The notes under the pieces are model-generated. The model saw only the letters and a list, made by a program, of their open reading frames with translations, ran no database searches and had not been told where the DNA came from. From Acidobacteriota bacterium (GTDB taxonomy: Bacteria > Acidobacteriota > Terriglobia > Terriglobales > Acidobacteriaceae): DNA of 6,338 nucleotides. The stretch lies in contig JAJXUS010000123.1 of NCBI GenBank assembly GCA_021782675.1, positions 1 through 6,338 on the forward strand. The letters are read 5' to 3'. Positions 5,397 to 6,338 of the stretch are shown here, one piece after another; within the stretch, counting starts at the first letter, position 1, and the number at the start of each line of letters is the position of its first letter. The position numbers and the translations under genes were made by a program.

Positions 5397-6338
5397 TTAC
5401 ACCGAAACCGGTTGACCTGCCGTTACGTTTACCGGCGTCAGCCAGTTGAAGCGGTCGGGCCGCTTACCGGCGGCGATGCCGAAATATTCTGCCGCCAGCT
5501 TCTGCGTGATGGGGCCCGCGTGGCCGTCCTTGATGACAATGCGATCCACCGAGCGGATGGGCGTAACCTCCGCCGCGGTTCCGGTGAAGAATAGCTCGTC
5601 GGCAATGTATAGCATCTCCCGCGGAATCGACTGCTCAAGCACCGTCAGGCCCATGTCGCGCGCCAGCGTGATGATCGACGCGCGGGTGATGCCATTCAGC
5701 ACCGAGTTCGAGAGCGGTGAGGTCAGTAGCTGCCCCTTGCTGACGACGAACAGGTTCTCGCCGGAGCCTTCTGAAACGTAGCCGCTGACATCCAGCGCCA
5801 CTGCTTCGTCATAGCCGTTCACCGTCGCTTCCATGCGGATGAGCTGCGAGTTCATGTAGTTGGCGCCGGCCTTGGCCATCGCCGGCAGCGTGTTCGGCGC
5901 CAGGCGGGTCCAGGAGGAGATGCAGATGTCCGCACCGTGATCTCCGGAGACATACTTGCCCCACGGAAAGTTGCCGATGTAAACCTCCATCGGATTGCGC
6001 TGCGGGTGCACGCCCAGCTCGCCATAGCCGCGGAAGGCGATGGGACGGATGTAGCAGGGTGCAACGCCGTTGGCCTCAACCGTCTCCACAACGGCGCGGC
6101 AAAGCTGATCGACGGAATAGTCCAGATCCATGCGGTAGATCTTGGCAGAATCCAGCAGGCGCTGCATGTGATCCTGCAGGCGGAAGATGGCTGCGCCCTG
6201 CTCGGTCTTGTAGCAGCGGATGCCTTCAAAGATCGAGGAGCCGTAGTGGATCACGTGGGACATTACATGAATTTTTGCCTGATCCCAGGCGATCAGTTTT
6301 CCGTTGTGCCAGATATGTTTGGTGGGCTCAAGAGGCAT
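5397..6338 (-). CDS. ilvE: Branched-chain amino acid aminotransferase
   Basis: Cytoplasmic fold-type IV PLP enzyme that interconverts leucine, isoleucine and valine with their 2-keto acids using glutamate and 2-oxoglutarate, the last step of their synthesis. The 313 residues show HYGSSIFEGIRCY (31-43), YIRPIAFRG (96-104), FPWGKY (124-129), the PLP lysine Lys156 in AMAKAGANYMNS (153-164), VSEGSGENLF (188-197) with Glu190, LNGITR (214-219) for the phosphate, and TGTAAEVTPI (252-261). The pattern fits IlvE rather than D-amino acid aminotransferase or aminodeoxychorismate lyase, because the FEGIRCY, FPWGKY and AKAGANY blocks are all present. Length is normal (about 300-310). The ATG is the very last codon of the window, so the ribosome site and promoter are not visible, and a longer start cannot be excluded; the TKHIWHNGK opening is where family members usually begin. 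A strong terminator follows the stop codon. Confidence 0.95.
   Translation of the reverse strand: MPLEPTKHIWHNGKLIAWDQAKIHVMSHVIHYGSSIFEGIRCYKTEQGAAIFRLQDHMQRLLDSAKIYRMDLDYSVDQLCRAVVETVEANGVAPCYIRPIAFRGYGELGVHPQRNPMEVYIGNFPWGKYVSGDHGADICISSWTRLAPNTLPAMAKAGANYMNSQLIRMEATVNGYDEAVALDVSGYVSEGSGENLFVVSKGQLLTSPLSNSVLNGITRASIITLARDMGLTVLEQSIPREMLYIADELFFTGTAAEVTPIRSVDRIVIKDGHAGPITQKLAAEYFGIAAGKRPDRFNWLTPVNVTAGQPVSV

Overview
The window looks like an ordinary chromosomal housekeeping segment of a GC-rich Gram-negative-type bacterium. I think it most likely comes from Acidobacteriota (Terriglobia-like). This rests on overall codon and GC style and on the feel of several proteins: a thioredoxin reductase with GSGCAG in its FAD loop, an IlvE beginning with TKHIWHNGK, and an NDH-2 with a C-terminal membrane helix. 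That placement comes from memory of these families, not from a search. I see no insertion sequence, phage gene, CRISPR array, tRNA or rRNA, and no non-coding stretch longer than about 115 bases.

Layout, left to right. Positions 1-3824 hold four genes on the minus strand, transcribed from right to left: trxB (thioredoxin reductase, 3824-2889), a YggS-type PLP-binding protein (2836-2102), a sodium:solute symporter of unknown substrate (2028-586), and a NifS-type cysteine desulfurase (536 to beyond position 1, so its C-terminal half is missing). Gaps are 49-73 bases, compatible with one operon or with weak internal promoters. Positions 3825-3937 are a divergent intergenic region. From there ndh (type II NADH dehydrogenase, 3938-5317) runs on the plus strand. 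Positions 5318-5396 separate ndh from the convergent ilvE (branched-chain aminotransferase, 6338-5397, minus strand) and carry a strong hairpin with a U-tract that terminates ilvE transcription.

Functional reading. Two flavoproteins handling reduced nicotinamide cofactors (TrxB for thiol redox, Ndh for respiratory NADH oxidation) are divergent around one short control region. Three products are tied to pyridoxal phosphate: YggS (PLP homeostasis), the cysteine desulfurase (sulfur for Fe-S clusters and thiolated tRNA) and IlvE (branched-chain amino acid synthesis and breakdown). These are ordinary core-metabolism links. I found no convincing undescribed system. The items below are second-look details of modest interest: an altered signature in the symporter, a Cys in the TrxB FAD loop, a short element shared by two upstream regions, and start-site questions.
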